Assembly: GCF_000285515.1 (NCBI RefSeq)
Contig: NZ_HE610964.1
Location: 60,228-124,227, forward strand
DNA from: Paenibacillus senegalensis JC66
GTDB lineage: Bacteria; Bacillota; Bacilli; Paenibacillales; NBRC-103111
Direction: 5' to 3'
DNA length: 64,000 nt
Numbering within the stretch: the first letter of the stretch is position 1; every line of letters starts with the position of its first letter. This document shows positions 36,711 through 46,074 of the stretch, piece after piece. The translations under genes and the position numbers were made by a program. The notes below the pieces were generated by a model. It made no database searches. It worked only from the letters and a program-made list of their open reading frames with translations, and was not told where the DNA came from.

Positions 36711-39700
36711 TTACAACGCCCCCTGTCCGCGCATTGATTTGACAACCGTCAAACCCAACTCTTTGCTAAGTTCCCGGAGATTGGATTCATTCTGAATTGT
36801 AAGGACTGCACCACTAAACAGGCCGTCAAAGTTAATGTGCTGAACCGTGGAGCTCCCTGCACCGGCTAACGGTGTGTCAATGCCCGGAATAGCCCGGTTG
36901 TGCAGGTCATCAACCCGACTCTTAATCCCGGCAACGGACTTTTCAAGACCGATTTCCAGACCGCGCCCAATGTCTCTCCCCCAACCTTCAGATACTTTGG
37001 ATGGTGAATTAATTTGGAGCATTCCAGTGAACGTTTCCTTAATTCCTCGTCCGATCATACCAGCAGCATTGGTTACATTGGATATAGTGTTGGAGATACC
37101 ATCTGCCAACCCTTGCATAATGTCAGAACCGATTTGTTTTAGGTCGATGTTGCGGAAGAAGTCCATAACGCCTTCCCAAGCCGATTTTATTCCGTCTGAA
37201 ATGGATGTCATTTTGGCCTCAATGGCTTCCCGCATGCTGTTCAAGTGTTCATCGACTTTGGTTTTCATGTCCTGGTATCCGCTCTTAACGTCATTAACTG
37301 TATTGTTAACATTACGCTTGGCATCTTTCCACATTTCATCCCAGGCCGTGCCCATCTTGTTCTTGAACATGTCCCACTTACTGTAAATCTCCCCGGTTTC
37401 CCAATCCACATGATCAACGTGTTCTTTCGCCTGTTTCTTCGCTTCGGATACAACTTTTTGTTGCATATCCTCAGCTGCTGCAACCGATTCATCCCGCTGC
37501 CTTTTGGCTTCAGCTATTACCGCGTCCGCTTCCTCGGCAGATAATTGCCCAGTTTCATCCCGCTGCTGGACGGCGAAGCGAACAATATCGTTATATTGAT
37601 CCTCAGCCGCCTGAATAGCCTCTTCTTTCTGACGATTGGACTGTTTGACGATTTCAGCAGCCTGCTGCGCTGATAATTCAGAAGAATCATTTTTCAATCT
37701 TTCAAGTATCGCTTTGGATTCCGTCTCATAGTCGCGGTAGATTTCAACTGCCCTGTCACGGAACGTCCGTTGGATACCGTTGATTTCCTCGTACTCATCC
37801 TTGGTAAGACCGCGCTGATCGTCAAGAGCATTGGATAGGATCTCAAATATCCGGGTTTGTCCATCTTCAACTTCCTGCCGCTCCCGTTCCTGTTTACTGA
37901 TAAGATCTTGAAGCATCTCTTCTTTTCGTTCGTCAGTCAAAGTTTTATTACCATCAAGGAACTTTTCTAAGGATGCACGTTGTTCAGCGTGGGAGCTGTC
38001 CAGATTTGCTAGGATATCTTGCCCCATAGCAGCATAGGTATCAGCCAGTTCCGCAGCCATGTCCTCCGTGATTTGCACGCCGGACCAGTAAAGTTGATTC
38101 AGCTCCATCGTAGCCTTATCGTTCAACCCGACAAAGGCTTGTAGGGATTCTTCGGATAATCCGCCCATAGCCTCTGCTGTTTCACGCATGGCCGGACCAA
38201 CTTGGCCCTCCAATACATCCGCAAATTCCTCAGCAGACAAGGCAGCATTGTCAAAATCAAGCGCTAATCCGGAGATTCCCCCGCCGCCTCCACCGCCTCC
38301 ATCGGCAGATGAACCTTTTGCAGCGTCTTCCAGCTCCTTTAATTTGGCCTGCATACGGTCCAATTCAGCGACCTGCTTATCAATGGCCGGAGCAATATCT
38401 ACGGCTTGGCTGACTGCTTCAGCAATGGACTGTTTCTCAGAGTTAAGTCCGTTTTTGAAGCTGTCGGCGAAGGATTGCCCAGCATCCTGCCATTTGGGGT
38501 TATAGGTTTCCAACAGCTTGACGATTTCGTCATTATTCTGTTCAATTAGCATTCTTCGAGCTTCCGCCTGCAAGCTTTCTGCCTGCTTCAGCTCTTCAAA
38601 ATGTTTCTTGATAGATTCCTTCTCTTCGCTCAAGCCTTCCGTAAAGATTTTTACCCGCTCTTGCTCCTGCTCCTTAAGGCCGTCATAGCGTTCTTTAAGG
38701 ACTTCCTTCTCTTCCTTAATAGATTCCTGGAGAGCGGCAAGGCGCTCTTTCTCCGCCTCTTTCTGAGCGTCTATTTCATCCTTAAGAGCGTCTTTCTTGG
38801 CTGTAGCTGTTTCCTTCACGGCGTCAATTTGCTCTTTTAATGCGTCTTTCTGCATCCTGCGCTGTTCCAGAAGCTGTTGGCGTTCATAATCAGCAAGCAG
38901 TTTGGTTAAATCCGCTTGAATCTTAGCTCGTTCCTCGGCTGTTTCAGCTGCCGCCATCTGTTTTTGGAGCTCGGCTACCTTAGCGTTATGTTCCTGCTCT
39001 CTCGCCGCTTTTTCTTCAGCGTCGGTCTGTCCGTCAATCGCATCGATCTGATCCTGTAAAGCCTTGATCTGTTGATAGGCCTCTTCATCTATGACTTTGA
39101 GCTTTTCTTGATATTCCTTGTCATAGATTTTCAACCTCTCATCAGAAGCTTTTTTCTCTGCGTCGTTCTGTTTGTCTAAAGATCGTTGTTTAGCTTGCAG
39201 CTCATCATCAAATTGCTTTATGACCGCATCAGATGCCTTTTTCTCAGCATCAATCCGGGAATCTATAGCGTCAGATTGGGCTTTTTCGGCTTCATCGTAT
39301 TGCTTTTTCAGAGCCGTAACGATTGCGTCACCCATCCGATTTAAGGTTTCAGTGTTACGGTCAACAATTTCCTTCATGTCATCGACACTTTGCTTGTAGG
39401 TGTCAACCATTTCCTTCATGTCGTCCTTGGCCTTAGCCTTGGCTTTACTTGTGCCTTTTCCTACCCCATCGGCAATGTTATTGCCAATCGCTGCGCCTTG
39501 GGTCTGAGCAGCCTTTGCGGTGTCCTGTAATGCTGACTCTGTTCCGGACCGAAAGTTTTTAAAGCTCCCGGATGCTTTTTCCGTGGCCGCTGCCGCCTGA
39601 TCTCCGAAGCTTTGAATAGCCGGCAGAGAATCCCTACTCAAAAACCGTACTAGTGCCGTAATCCCTGCTACAAGACCGGCAATAGCTGTAATGGCTAACC

Positions 39701-41423
39701 CAATCGGATTTGTTGCCAAGAAAACTAACGCTGTGCCCAAAGCGCGAATTGGGGATACTGCAATTGATGCGATTTTTGAGAACGTAGCAAGCGCCCCGCC
39801 TCCCTTGGTCACAACGCTAGAGACTCTATCAAATATGATAAACATTGATCCAACACTATTGACTAAGGACCCTAATACCATTAATGCAGGTCCAGCGGCT
39901 ATTGCCAGTCCGCCCAAGGCTATGATTATCCCGCGAGTGCGGTCATCCAGGCCAGCAAACCATTCCGCTGCTTGAGCTACTTTTGTAATTAAAGGTTGCA
40001 GGGAATCTAGCAATTTCAGGAGAGCTGGAACAAGTGCATCGCCCAATGTTATGCCAATATCAACTAAGCGATTTTTGAAGATTTGGGCTTGGGAGGCAGT
40101 CGTTTTATACCGTTCCTCGGCCTCGTTGGTCAGTGCAACGTTTTCTTCCCAAGCTTTATTTCCAAGCTCCAAGGATTTCCGCATGACATCGCCAGCACCG
40201 GACGCCCGCAAAAGAGCATCCCGCAAACGGATTTCAGACAAGCCAAGGTCTTCAATAACCTTAAACGTATTTCCGCCTGTCTTGTTGATTTTGCCTAAGC
40301 CCTCAATAAAGGATACAATTGCCGTTGCTGCATCTTTTTCAAAGGCATTTACAAATTCCTCGGAAGTCATTCCTGCAACCTGGGCAAATCCGGCTAAGTC
40401 ATCACTACCCATCGCTACAGCATTAGCAATGTTAATCATTAACTTACTAAATGCTGTTCCCCCAGCCTCTGCATTGATCCCTACAGCTGCCAAGGAGCCC
40501 GCAAAAGCTAGAATCTGCGCCTCGGTCATACCCACCGTAGCCCCGGCCCCGGCCAGCCTTAAGCCCATCTCTACTATCTCAGACTCCGTAGCCGCCAGAT
40601 TGTTACCCAAGTCAACGATGGTTGCGCCAAGTCTATCAAAATCTTTCTGGTTCATTTGGGTAATCGTGGCTAGACGAGCAAGCGCCATAGCAGCGTCATC
40701 ACTGCTCATGTTAGTGGCCACACCCATATCAATCATGGTCCGGGTAAAGCCTAATATGGCGTCATTTTGGATGCCAAGCTGCCCCGCGGCTTCCCCAACC
40801 CTCGCTATTTCAGTAGCAGCGGCTGGGATCTCCTTCGCCATGTCCCTCATTCCCTGCCGAAACACGGCAAATTCTTCCTCAGTTGCATCGACGGTTTTCC
40901 TGACTCCGGCAAATGCCGATTCAAAGTCCACAGATGCCTTAGTTGCTAGTCCACCCAGGGCAAGTAAAGGGGCAGTCACCGTTTTAGTCAGCGACTGCCC
41001 TACATTTTTCATTCCTTGACCAATATTTTGCATCGACTTGCCAAGCTTTTCAAAGTCGATGCGTGTTTTCCCTAGCTGTCCTTGGAGAGTCTTTAATTTA
41101 TTCTCAGTATCTATAAGCTCACGTTGAAAGGCTCTATATTGGCCTTCGCTGATCTCGCCTTTCTCGAACTGTTTGTTGACTTGTTCTTGTGCGTCTCGCA
41201 GCCGATTCAAGCGCTCCTGTGTCTGCTGAACGGCATCTGCAAGCAATTGCTGCTTTTGTGCTAACAGTTCAGTATTGGACGGATCAAGCTTCAGCAGTTT
41301 TTCAACCTGTCGAAGCTCCTTCTGAATATCTCGGCTCTTTTTATCTACATCGGATAGGGCTTTAGATAACCCGGTTGTCTCCGCTCCAATGACTACGTTT
41401 ATGCCGCGTATCGTCTCCGCCAT
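36711..41423 (-). CDS. tail tape measure protein
   Basis: 1570 aa. N-terminal coiled coil (about 15-135), a TP901-type tail region (135-460), hydrophobic segments near 490-530 and 580-620 (ATNPIGLAITAIAGLVAGI), long charged coiled coils (about 690-960), a glycine patch, and a C-terminal phage-minor-tail-like end (ISNTISNVTNAAGMIGRGIKE). Length fits a tail of very roughly 230 nm by the usual 1.5 angstrom per residue rule. Preceded by the frameshifted chaperone gene, as expected. Confidence 0.92.
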   Translation of the reverse strand: MAETIRGINVVIGAETTGLSKALSDVDKKSRDIQKELRQVEKLLKLDPSNTELLAQKQQLLADAVQQTQERLNRLRDAQEQVNKQFEKGEISEGQYRAFQRELIDTENKLKTLQGQLGKTRIDFEKLGKSMQNIGQGMKNVGQSLTKTVTAPLLALGGLATKASVDFESAFAGVRKTVDATEEEFAVFRQGMRDMAKEIPAAATEIARVGEAAGQLGIQNDAILGFTRTMIDMGVATNMSSDDAAMALARLATITQMNQKDFDRLGATIVDLGNNLAATESEIVEMGLRLAGAGATVGMTEAQILAFAGSLAAVGINAEAGGTAFSKLMINIANAVAMGSDDLAGFAQVAGMTSEEFVNAFEKDAATAIVSFIEGLGKINKTGGNTFKVIEDLGLSEIRLRDALLRASGAGDVMRKSLELGNKAWEENVALTNEAEERYKTTASQAQIFKNRLVDIGITLGDALVPALLKLLDSLQPLITKVAQAAEWFAGLDDRTRGIIIALGGLAIAAGPALMVLGSLVNSVGSMFIIFDRVSSVVTKGGGALATFSKIASIAVSPIRALGTALVFLATNPIGLAITAIAGLVAGITALVRFLSRDSLPAIQSFGDQAAAATEKASGSFKNFRSGTESALQDTAKAAQTQGAAIGNNIADGVGKGTSKAKAKAKDDMKEMVDTYKQSVDDMKEIVDRNTETLNRMGDAIVTALKKQYDEAEKAQSDAIDSRIDAEKKASDAVIKQFDDELQAKQRSLDKQNDAEKKASDERLKIYDKEYQEKLKVIDEEAYQQIKALQDQIDAIDGQTDAEEKAAREQEHNAKVAELQKQMAAAETAEERAKIQADLTKLLADYERQQLLEQRRMQKDALKEQIDAVKETATAKKDALKDEIDAQKEAEKERLAALQESIKEEKEVLKERYDGLKEQEQERVKIFTEGLSEEKESIKKHFEELKQAESLQAEARRMLIEQNNDEIVKLLETYNPKWQDAGQSFADSFKNGLNSEKQSIAEAVSQAVDIAPAIDKQVAELDRMQAKLKELEDAAKGSSADGGGGGGGGISGLALDFDNAALSAEEFADVLEGQVGPAMRETAEAMGGLSEESLQAFVGLNDKATMELNQLYWSGVQITEDMAAELADTYAAMGQDILANLDSSHAEQRASLEKFLDGNKTLTDERKEEMLQDLISKQERERQEVEDGQTRIFEILSNALDDQRGLTKDEYEEINGIQRTFRDRAVEIYRDYETESKAILERLKNDSSELSAQQAAEIVKQSNRQKEEAIQAAEDQYNDIVRFAVQQRDETGQLSAEEADAVIAEAKRQRDESVAAAEDMQQKVVSEAKKQAKEHVDHVDWETGEIYSKWDMFKNKMGTAWDEMWKDAKRNVNNTVNDVKSGYQDMKTKVDEHLNSMREAIEAKMTSISDGIKSAWEGVMDFFRNIDLKQIGSDIMQGLADGISNTISNVTNAAGMIGRGIKETFTGMLQINSPSKVSEGWGRDIGRGLEIGLEKSVAGIKSRVDDLHNRAIPGIDTPLAGAGSSTVQHINFDGLFSGAVLTIQNESNLRELSKELGLTVVKSMRGQGAL

Positions 41424-41434
41424 ATCTATTCCCC

Positions 41435-41663
41435 CTATCCTCCGTAGAATGCGTCAATATCGGCTTGTGTGGCTTCTTGCGGCTCGTCCTTCTCTCCTGC
41501 ATAGGCATCCGCAAATTCAAAAAAGTCCCGCAGCCGGAACTCATTTAACTCATGAAAGCTAAGCTTCATTTTTTTAGCTGCTGCAAGGATTTCAATTTCA
41601 AATGATTTAGGGTTACTTCGCTTCTGCTTTCGCCGCTTTTGTTCCTCTAGCGGAACGAAAAAA
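41435..41663 (-). CDS. tail assembly chaperone, frameshift extension
   Basis: In the +1 (or -2) frame after the upstream chaperone gene an open stretch reads RSNPKSFEIEILAAAKKM, then LSFHELNEFRLRDFFEF and ATQADIDAFYGG, a pattern typical of the T part of siphovirus G/GT chaperones. It has no usable start or ribosome-binding site of its own. The likely shift is near TTTTTT (41658-41663). It ends 12 bp before the tape measure start. Confidence 0.7.
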
Positions 41664-41972
41664 GCCGTTTTCGGCTTCCTCCAAAATACCCACGAAGTTA
41701 CTCAATTCGTTGAAATCAATGGATTCTAAGGAGCCCACCCACTCAAAGAAGGATGGATGTTCCCTTTGGCTACCATAAGCTTCACATTTTGCCATAGCCC
41801 AAACCAGCTGCAGGAGCAGCACCGTGTCAATCTTAGTTGGATCTTCTTTCAACGTTTGGAGACTAGTCAAATCTCCCAACAAATCAGCTTCAAATTCTTG
41901 CTTGTAATAGAGTAGCGCAAGCGGAGCTGCTTTAATTCTTACGGTCTGTTCTCCGATTTTGATTTCTCTCAA
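41613..41972 (-). CDS. tail assembly chaperone (G-like)
   Basis: 119 aa, starting with TTG. LALLYYKQEFEADLLGDL and VWAMAKCEA are typical of Gram-positive siphovirus tail chaperones. It coats the tape measure during tail assembly. Ribosomes probably shift frame near the end to make the longer GT form. Confidence 0.82.
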   Translation of the reverse strand: MREIKIGEQTVRIKAAPLALLYYKQEFEADLLGDLTSLQTLKEDPTKIDTVLLLQLVWAMAKCEAYGSQREHPSFFEWVGSLESIDFNELSNFVGILEEAENGFFRSARGTKAAKAEAK

Positions 41973-42562
41973 TCTTCTTCACCGCCATTTCCCCCGATAG
42001 TAGGAACATAAACAGAATCAAAAAAGCTGTTGTAAGCTGCTGCATTCGTGTCGCTGAGCTCCAAATCACCTTTTACGACTCGGATTCCCTCAATTTCAGT
42101 TGGCGAAACGGTTAAATTAAGCACATCTGTTGCCACTTCAACAGATTCGCCTTTAGTGGTTCTTTCTTTTGCTGGTCGGCTAGCTTGGCAATCGTAATAT
42201 ACAAATCTACGGTTACGCTTATCACCTTGTACTTGTCCAAGCAAAGCGAATTTCCTTGGAATTGCATCCGATATTTCAACCAACATGCCGTTGTCGTCAA
42301 TAACCCATCCCAACATTTCGGCTTGAACTTCATCAGGTACTAAAGCCATTTCCAATTCGCCTGTATATCCGTTGTTTGCAGTAATAGTAAAATAGGCATT
42401 ATTATCAGCATAAAAAGTGCTTGATTCTCCTACGGCAGTAGGTGTCCAACGTACAGCGCCGGGAATCGGAATTGGCGTTTCCCATGTTGGCGTGTTGCCG
42501 CTCTCGTCCAAAAATGCAATATGAACACGTTCCAGACCAAAAGTTACTTTATTTTGAGACAT
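41969..42562 (-). CDS. major tail (tube) protein
   Basis: 197 aa of the phi13/phage major tail family: KVTFGLERVHIAFLDESG, then NNGYTGELEMALVPDEVQ, and ATDVLNLTVSPTEIEGIRVVKG. Forms the non-contractile tube. AGGAGG precedes the ATG. Confidence 0.9.
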   Translation of the reverse strand: MSQNKVTFGLERVHIAFLDESGNTPTWETPIPIPGAVRWTPTAVGESSTFYADNNAYFTITANNGYTGELEMALVPDEVQAEMLGWVIDDNGMLVEISDAIPRKFALLGQVQGDKRNRRFVYYDCQASRPAKERTTKGESVEVATDVLNLTVSPTEIEGIRVVKGDLELSDTNAAAYNSFFDSVYVPTIGGNGGEED

Positions 42563-42566
42563 TTGT

Positions 42567-42887
42567 TCATCCTCCTATAAGTTGAATTTCATACATGATT
42601 TGAAATAATCCTTCGCCTTCAATCCAGGTTCCAGACTTGCGATAAGGCAACTTGAGTTCTTTTAATTTGTCTTGCACGGCTTTTTCAGCCGTTAAATCCT
42701 TGATTGCCGTGTACAATTCGATCTGAAAATTACTGATCTCGGCATAATTCATGTTGTCAGCCTGCAAATCGTTGTTATACGCAAACAAATACACAAGATA
42801 CGGAGGGGGTGGGGAAGATTTAAAATGTGAATAAGCAACCGGATACCCGATTGCTCTTAATTCCTGCAGAAGCTCTGTTTGTGTCAT
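42567..42887 (-). CDS. tail completion/terminator protein
   Basis: 106 aa. YPVAYSHFKSSPPPPYLVY and YAEISNFQIELYTAIKD match the gp17/tail-terminator group next to HK97 gp10. Start at 42887 follows GGAGG by 6 nt. Confidence 0.75.
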   Translation of the reverse strand: MTQTELLQELRAIGYPVAYSHFKSSPPPPYLVYLFAYNNDLQADNMNYAEISNFQIELYTAIKDLTAEKAVQDKLKELKLPYRKSGTWIEGEGLFQIMYEIQLIGG

Positions 42888-42889
42888 AT

Positions 42890-43279
42890 TCACCCTCCGT
42901 TCCGGATGATTTCCCGGACTCGCCTATCAAATTCAGCGACCGCCCGATCTGCTGCAGGTCGAATATGAGGCTTCCCTGCAACACGCCCGCCGCCACGCTT
43001 GACATGACCTTTTTCCAGCAAATGTGTGAGCCACGGTTTGGTTTTGTTGTAAGTGACATAACTAATGACTCCACCTGCCCCGAACTTTTTTCGTGTCCAT
43101 CCGCTCGCGTATACACCCGTTTTTCTTGGGGAGTCGTTACGGATTTCCCTGTTCATCGCTCTTGACGATTTGTCCGCTTGCTTTTCAATTCCGGCTGTTA
43201 CATCTTCTGTATACTCTTTGACTGCGTTTGTAATCTCTGCTGCTAGGCTGTCTATGCTTATCGTTTTAGCCATAACCAA
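42890..43279 (-). CDS. HK97 gp10-like head-tail joining protein
   Basis: 129 aa. NDSPRKTGVYASGWTRKKF and TRPWLTHLLEKGH-like residues (KPWLTHLLEKGHVKRGGG) are diagnostic of the HK97 gp10 family. Start is TTG 43279 or ATG 43273. Confidence 0.87.
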   Translation of the reverse strand: MVMAKTISIDSLAAEITNAVKEYTEDVTAGIEKQADKSSRAMNREIRNDSPRKTGVYASGWTRKKFGAGGVISYVTYNKTKPWLTHLLEKGHVKRGGGRVAGKPHIRPAADRAVAEFDRRVREIIRNGG

Positions 43280-43648
43280 TCACTGCCTCCCCTGAGTAAT
43301 GATGGTGAAGGTTTTGTTTAGTTCATCGTCATTGATCGGGGGAGCGACAACGTCATACATGTTTTCTTTATACTCAATCTGGATGTTGGTCTTATGTTCA
43401 TCAAAGAGCCGTTCCAGCCGTTTGGAATATTGAACTACAAAGCGGACTGTTTTTTCAGTTTGAGTTTGTGCAGCTGCAATGTATTCTGATCCTTTAACCG
43501 TTTTGACCATCGACCACAATTTCATGATTTCACCAAACGTTTCGATCTCGTTGCCGATCTCGTCCTGTGTAACCGTTGGCCCCCATATCCCAATACGCTT
43601 GTTAAACCTTCCGCTGTTGCTATTAGCGTTATACTTATTCGGTTTCAT
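43280..43648 (-). CDS. head-tail adaptor (stopper)
   Basis: 122 aa. FNKRIGIWGPTVTQDEIGNE matches SPP1-type head closure/adaptor proteins. Start at 43648 (MKPNKYN) follows GAGGG by 9 nt. Confidence 0.82.
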   Translation of the reverse strand: MKPNKYNANSNSGRFNKRIGIWGPTVTQDEIGNEIETFGEIMKLWSMVKTVKGSEYIAAAQTQTEKTVRFVVQYSKRLERLFDEHKTNIQIEYKENMYDVVAPPINDDELNKTFTIITQGRQ

Positions 43649-43931
43649 CGGGTTCACCCTCTAACGCCTTGCTGATATTGAGATTATTAAGCTGCGTCAA
43701 AAAGTTCGTATAGAAATACTCCAGCGCATCGTTATAAGCGTACCGGGACCGTTCAAAGACCAGTTCCTTAAATACTTCGTCGGTAATTTCGTAATCACCA
43801 CAAATCCGCCTTAAATCACTGTACGAAGCCTTGAGGATGCGTTCCAGGTTGCCGTCTTCTTCATCGTCCAAGTGCATCCTGGTCATAAATTCAGCTACGA
43901 TTTGCGGCGTAATTGCTTCAACCATGATCAT
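43635..43931 (-). CDS. head-tail connector (gp6/gp15-like)
   Basis: 98 aa, all-helical. LERILKASYSDLRRICGDYEI and YNDALEYFYTNFLTQL fit the DNA-packaging connector family. Its ATG overlaps the stop of the gene at 43928, giving coupling. Confidence 0.85.
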   Translation of the reverse strand: MIMVEAITPQIVAEFMTRMHLDDEEDGNLERILKASYSDLRRICGDYEITDEVFKELVFERSRYAYNDALEYFYTNFLTQLNNLNISKALEGEPDETE

Positions 43932-44098
43932 TCACCGCTTTCAATGTAAACCTGACCATACTGGTTATTTGTGGACGATAGCTGTTTAATGCGCTTTTTC
44001 GTGATTTTTAGACCCTCAGCAGGGTAAACGTCCCCAACCTCGTAGACACGGCCGTCTTGGTCCCGGAATCTGCGTACTACCTTATAGGATTCGGACAT
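43928..44098 (-). CDS. small head-tail region protein
   Basis: 56 aa: SYKVVRRFRDQDGRVYEVGD then KRIKQLSSTNNQYGQVYI. GGAGG precedes the ATG. Commonly placed between capsid and connector genes in Gram-positive phages; function unknown. Confidence 0.75.
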   Translation of the reverse strand: MSESYKVVRRFRDQDGRVYEVGDVYPAEGLKITKKRIKQLSSTNNQYGQVYIESGE

Positions 44099-44136
44099 TT
44101 TCCTCCCCCTCTCTGAAAAGAAAGAAGAAACCCCTA

Positions 44137-45309
44137 TTAAGGAGTTTCTTCGTCATCTCCACCTGGCCCGTTGGTACTGAATTGGATATTCAAGTCATAC
44201 AACAGAGCTGCCTTGTTATCTTTAGGTTTACCGTTGGCAAATTGCTTGATGGTGTACAACATGGCATCTTCAATAGCCAGCGTCTGGTCGAACCTATTGG
44301 CTTTGTATCCACCAGCCAAGATAGCAAGGTATTCGCCTTGCACGAAGAACAGCGCCTTGCCAACGGGAATTTCTTCCGACTCGACAACGCGAATGTTATA
44401 AGGAAGAGCCGTTACCCACTGACCATTCGCTGTTTGGATCGTGTTCCGGAATTGAACGCTGATTGCATCCACCGGATTGACGACCATAACCACTTTGTTT
44501 AGTACCTTGCGGGATTTGCCCTCTGCGTCAGTGGACAACGCTTTGATTACGTCATGCAGCTCACCGGCTACTACTTCGCCAAATTGGGAAGGCGCGAATG
44601 TCAGCGTACCGGAGGAAGTTTTGTCGGTTACCGCTCCGTTAAGTGCTACGTCCTTTGTTAAGCCGATTGGCTCACTTTGAGCAGGTCCACGACCATTAAC
44701 TAAACCATACTCCAGACCAACACTGTATGACTCCACCAGCAACGTGCGGACATATCGTTCCACCCACTCTGGTCCAAGCTCCAGCATGTCTTTAGGGATT
44801 ACGGCAAACGCGGTCAATTTAAGCTGCCCAATTTGCTCTTCGCGGAATGCCGCGCTAACTTGTCCTTTGATCGGACCAAACAGGTTACCCCAGGCAAACG
44901 TTTTGTTCGCATCAGAGTAAATGAATCTCGTCACTGCCCCAAGGTCTTGCAAACCGATTGCGTCCAGCAACGGATGAGCTGCAACCAAATCTTCAAATAC
45001 CCGGTTTTGCGTAGTTACAGGAAGGATCGAATCATCGTCAAAGCCCCCAAATTCAATGACTTCGTTGAAGTATTTCTTTTCCTCCGATGTGAGGACGTTT
45101 TGACCGCGGGAAGAGAGAATTTGACTGTCAATGTTTTCGTTACGAACATGGGCTGTGATTTTCTCGGTCAGATCCGTAACAAGAGCATCTTGCATTTCAT
45201 TCCAAGCTTCCGCCTGGACTTTAGCGTCAGCGCCTTCTCTTACCAGCTCCATGTATGCGGCTTTTTTAACCTCGAAGTTTTCCATCTTGCCTTTCAATTT
45301 CATCGTCAT
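44137..45309 (-). CDS. major capsid protein, HK97 fold
   Basis: 390 aa. N-terminal ~100 residues are a helical delta (scaffold) region, then the HK97 core (FEDLVAAHPLLDAIGLQDLG, VVMVVNPVDAISVQF, FFVQGEYLAIL). Delta is probably removed by the protease encoded next. Confidence 0.92.
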   Translation of the reverse strand: MTMKLKGKMENFEVKKAAYMELVREGADAKVQAEAWNEMQDALVTDLTEKITAHVRNENIDSQILSSRGQNVLTSEEKKYFNEVIEFGGFDDDSILPVTTQNRVFEDLVAAHPLLDAIGLQDLGAVTRFIYSDANKTFAWGNLFGPIKGQVSAAFREEQIGQLKLTAFAVIPKDMLELGPEWVERYVRTLLVESYSVGLEYGLVNGRGPAQSEPIGLTKDVALNGAVTDKTSSGTLTFAPSQFGEVVAGELHDVIKALSTDAEGKSRKVLNKVVMVVNPVDAISVQFRNTIQTANGQWVTALPYNIRVVESEEIPVGKALFFVQGEYLAILAGGYKANRFDQTLAIEDAMLYTIKQFANGKPKDNKAALLYDLNIQFSTNGPGGDDEETP

Positions 45310-45333
45310 GATTAGACCTCCGTTATTTTGGAA

Positions 45334-46074
45334 TTAAAAAAAGAACCTTGTCGCAGGAGCTGCCGGGGCAGGATCTGGTTCAGGTTCCTTCTTGTTTTTT
45401 AACTGCTGTATTTCGTTATGTGCATCCGCCAGCTGGGTGCGAAGCGCAGCAATTTCATTTTCCTTCTCGTCATCACTATTGCCGGCTACTGCATTAGCGA
45501 ATCCGATATCAACCGCTTTTTGTGCGCTGTACCATGTTTCAGCATCCACCGCTGCTCGGATATCCTCGCGGCTCACCTTGGCCTTGGTCATGTAGATGTC
45601 AATAATGCCTTCTTCCAACTCGTCCAATACATCGGCTTCCTTGCGCATCTGTGTCTTGGTTCCCCATACGATGTTACTAGCCTCGTGAATCATGACCATG
45701 GATCCTAGACCCATAATCAGTTCATCGGCTGCCATAGCGATGACTGAGGCCGCAGAGCACGCCCAGCCGTCAACGTGGATGGTTACCTTTCCCTTATGCT
45801 TTTTAAGCCGGTTATAAATGGCGATTCCGTCAAAAGCATCTCCACCAGGAGAGTTAAGATGAATTAATAAGTCTCCTTTTGCATCTTTCAGGATGTCATC
45901 AATCTCGGACGCTGATACTGATTCCCGCCAAGCGTAGCCGATCACACCATAAATCGTAATTTCAGTAACATCGTCCGCCTCGTTATAACGGGACTCTAGT
46001 TTACGATCAATCTTTTCCAACTGCGGCAAGTAGGCTTGATTCTTGAATGTCTTTAAAAAATCAAGTTTTGTCAT
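45334..46074 (-). CDS. ClpP-type head maturation protease
   Basis: 246 aa. Catalytic Ser in DGWACSAASVIAMAAD and His in MVMIHEAS follow the ClpP pattern; LIHLNSPGGDAFDGIAIYN is the handle region. The C-terminal ~50 residues are charged and Pro-rich. Start at 46074 overlaps the portal gene end; longer starts lie inside that gene. Confidence 0.9.
   Translation of the reverse strand: MTKLDFLKTFKNQAYLPQLEKIDRKLESRYNEADDVTEITIYGVIGYAWRESVSASEIDDILKDAKGDLLIHLNSPGGDAFDGIAIYNRLKKHKGKVTIHVDGWACSAASVIAMAADELIMGLGSMVMIHEASNIVWGTKTQMRKEADVLDELEEGIIDIYMTKAKVSREDIRAAVDAETWYSAQKAVDIGFANAVAGNSDDEKENEIAALRTQLADAHNEIQQLKNKKEPEPDPAPAAPATRFFF

Noticed and set aside
40051..41019. Plus-strand open frame of 322 codons opposite the tape measure gene
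   Set aside because: Antisense shadow: Ala/Ser/Pro-rich, no start signal, wrong strand for the late operon.
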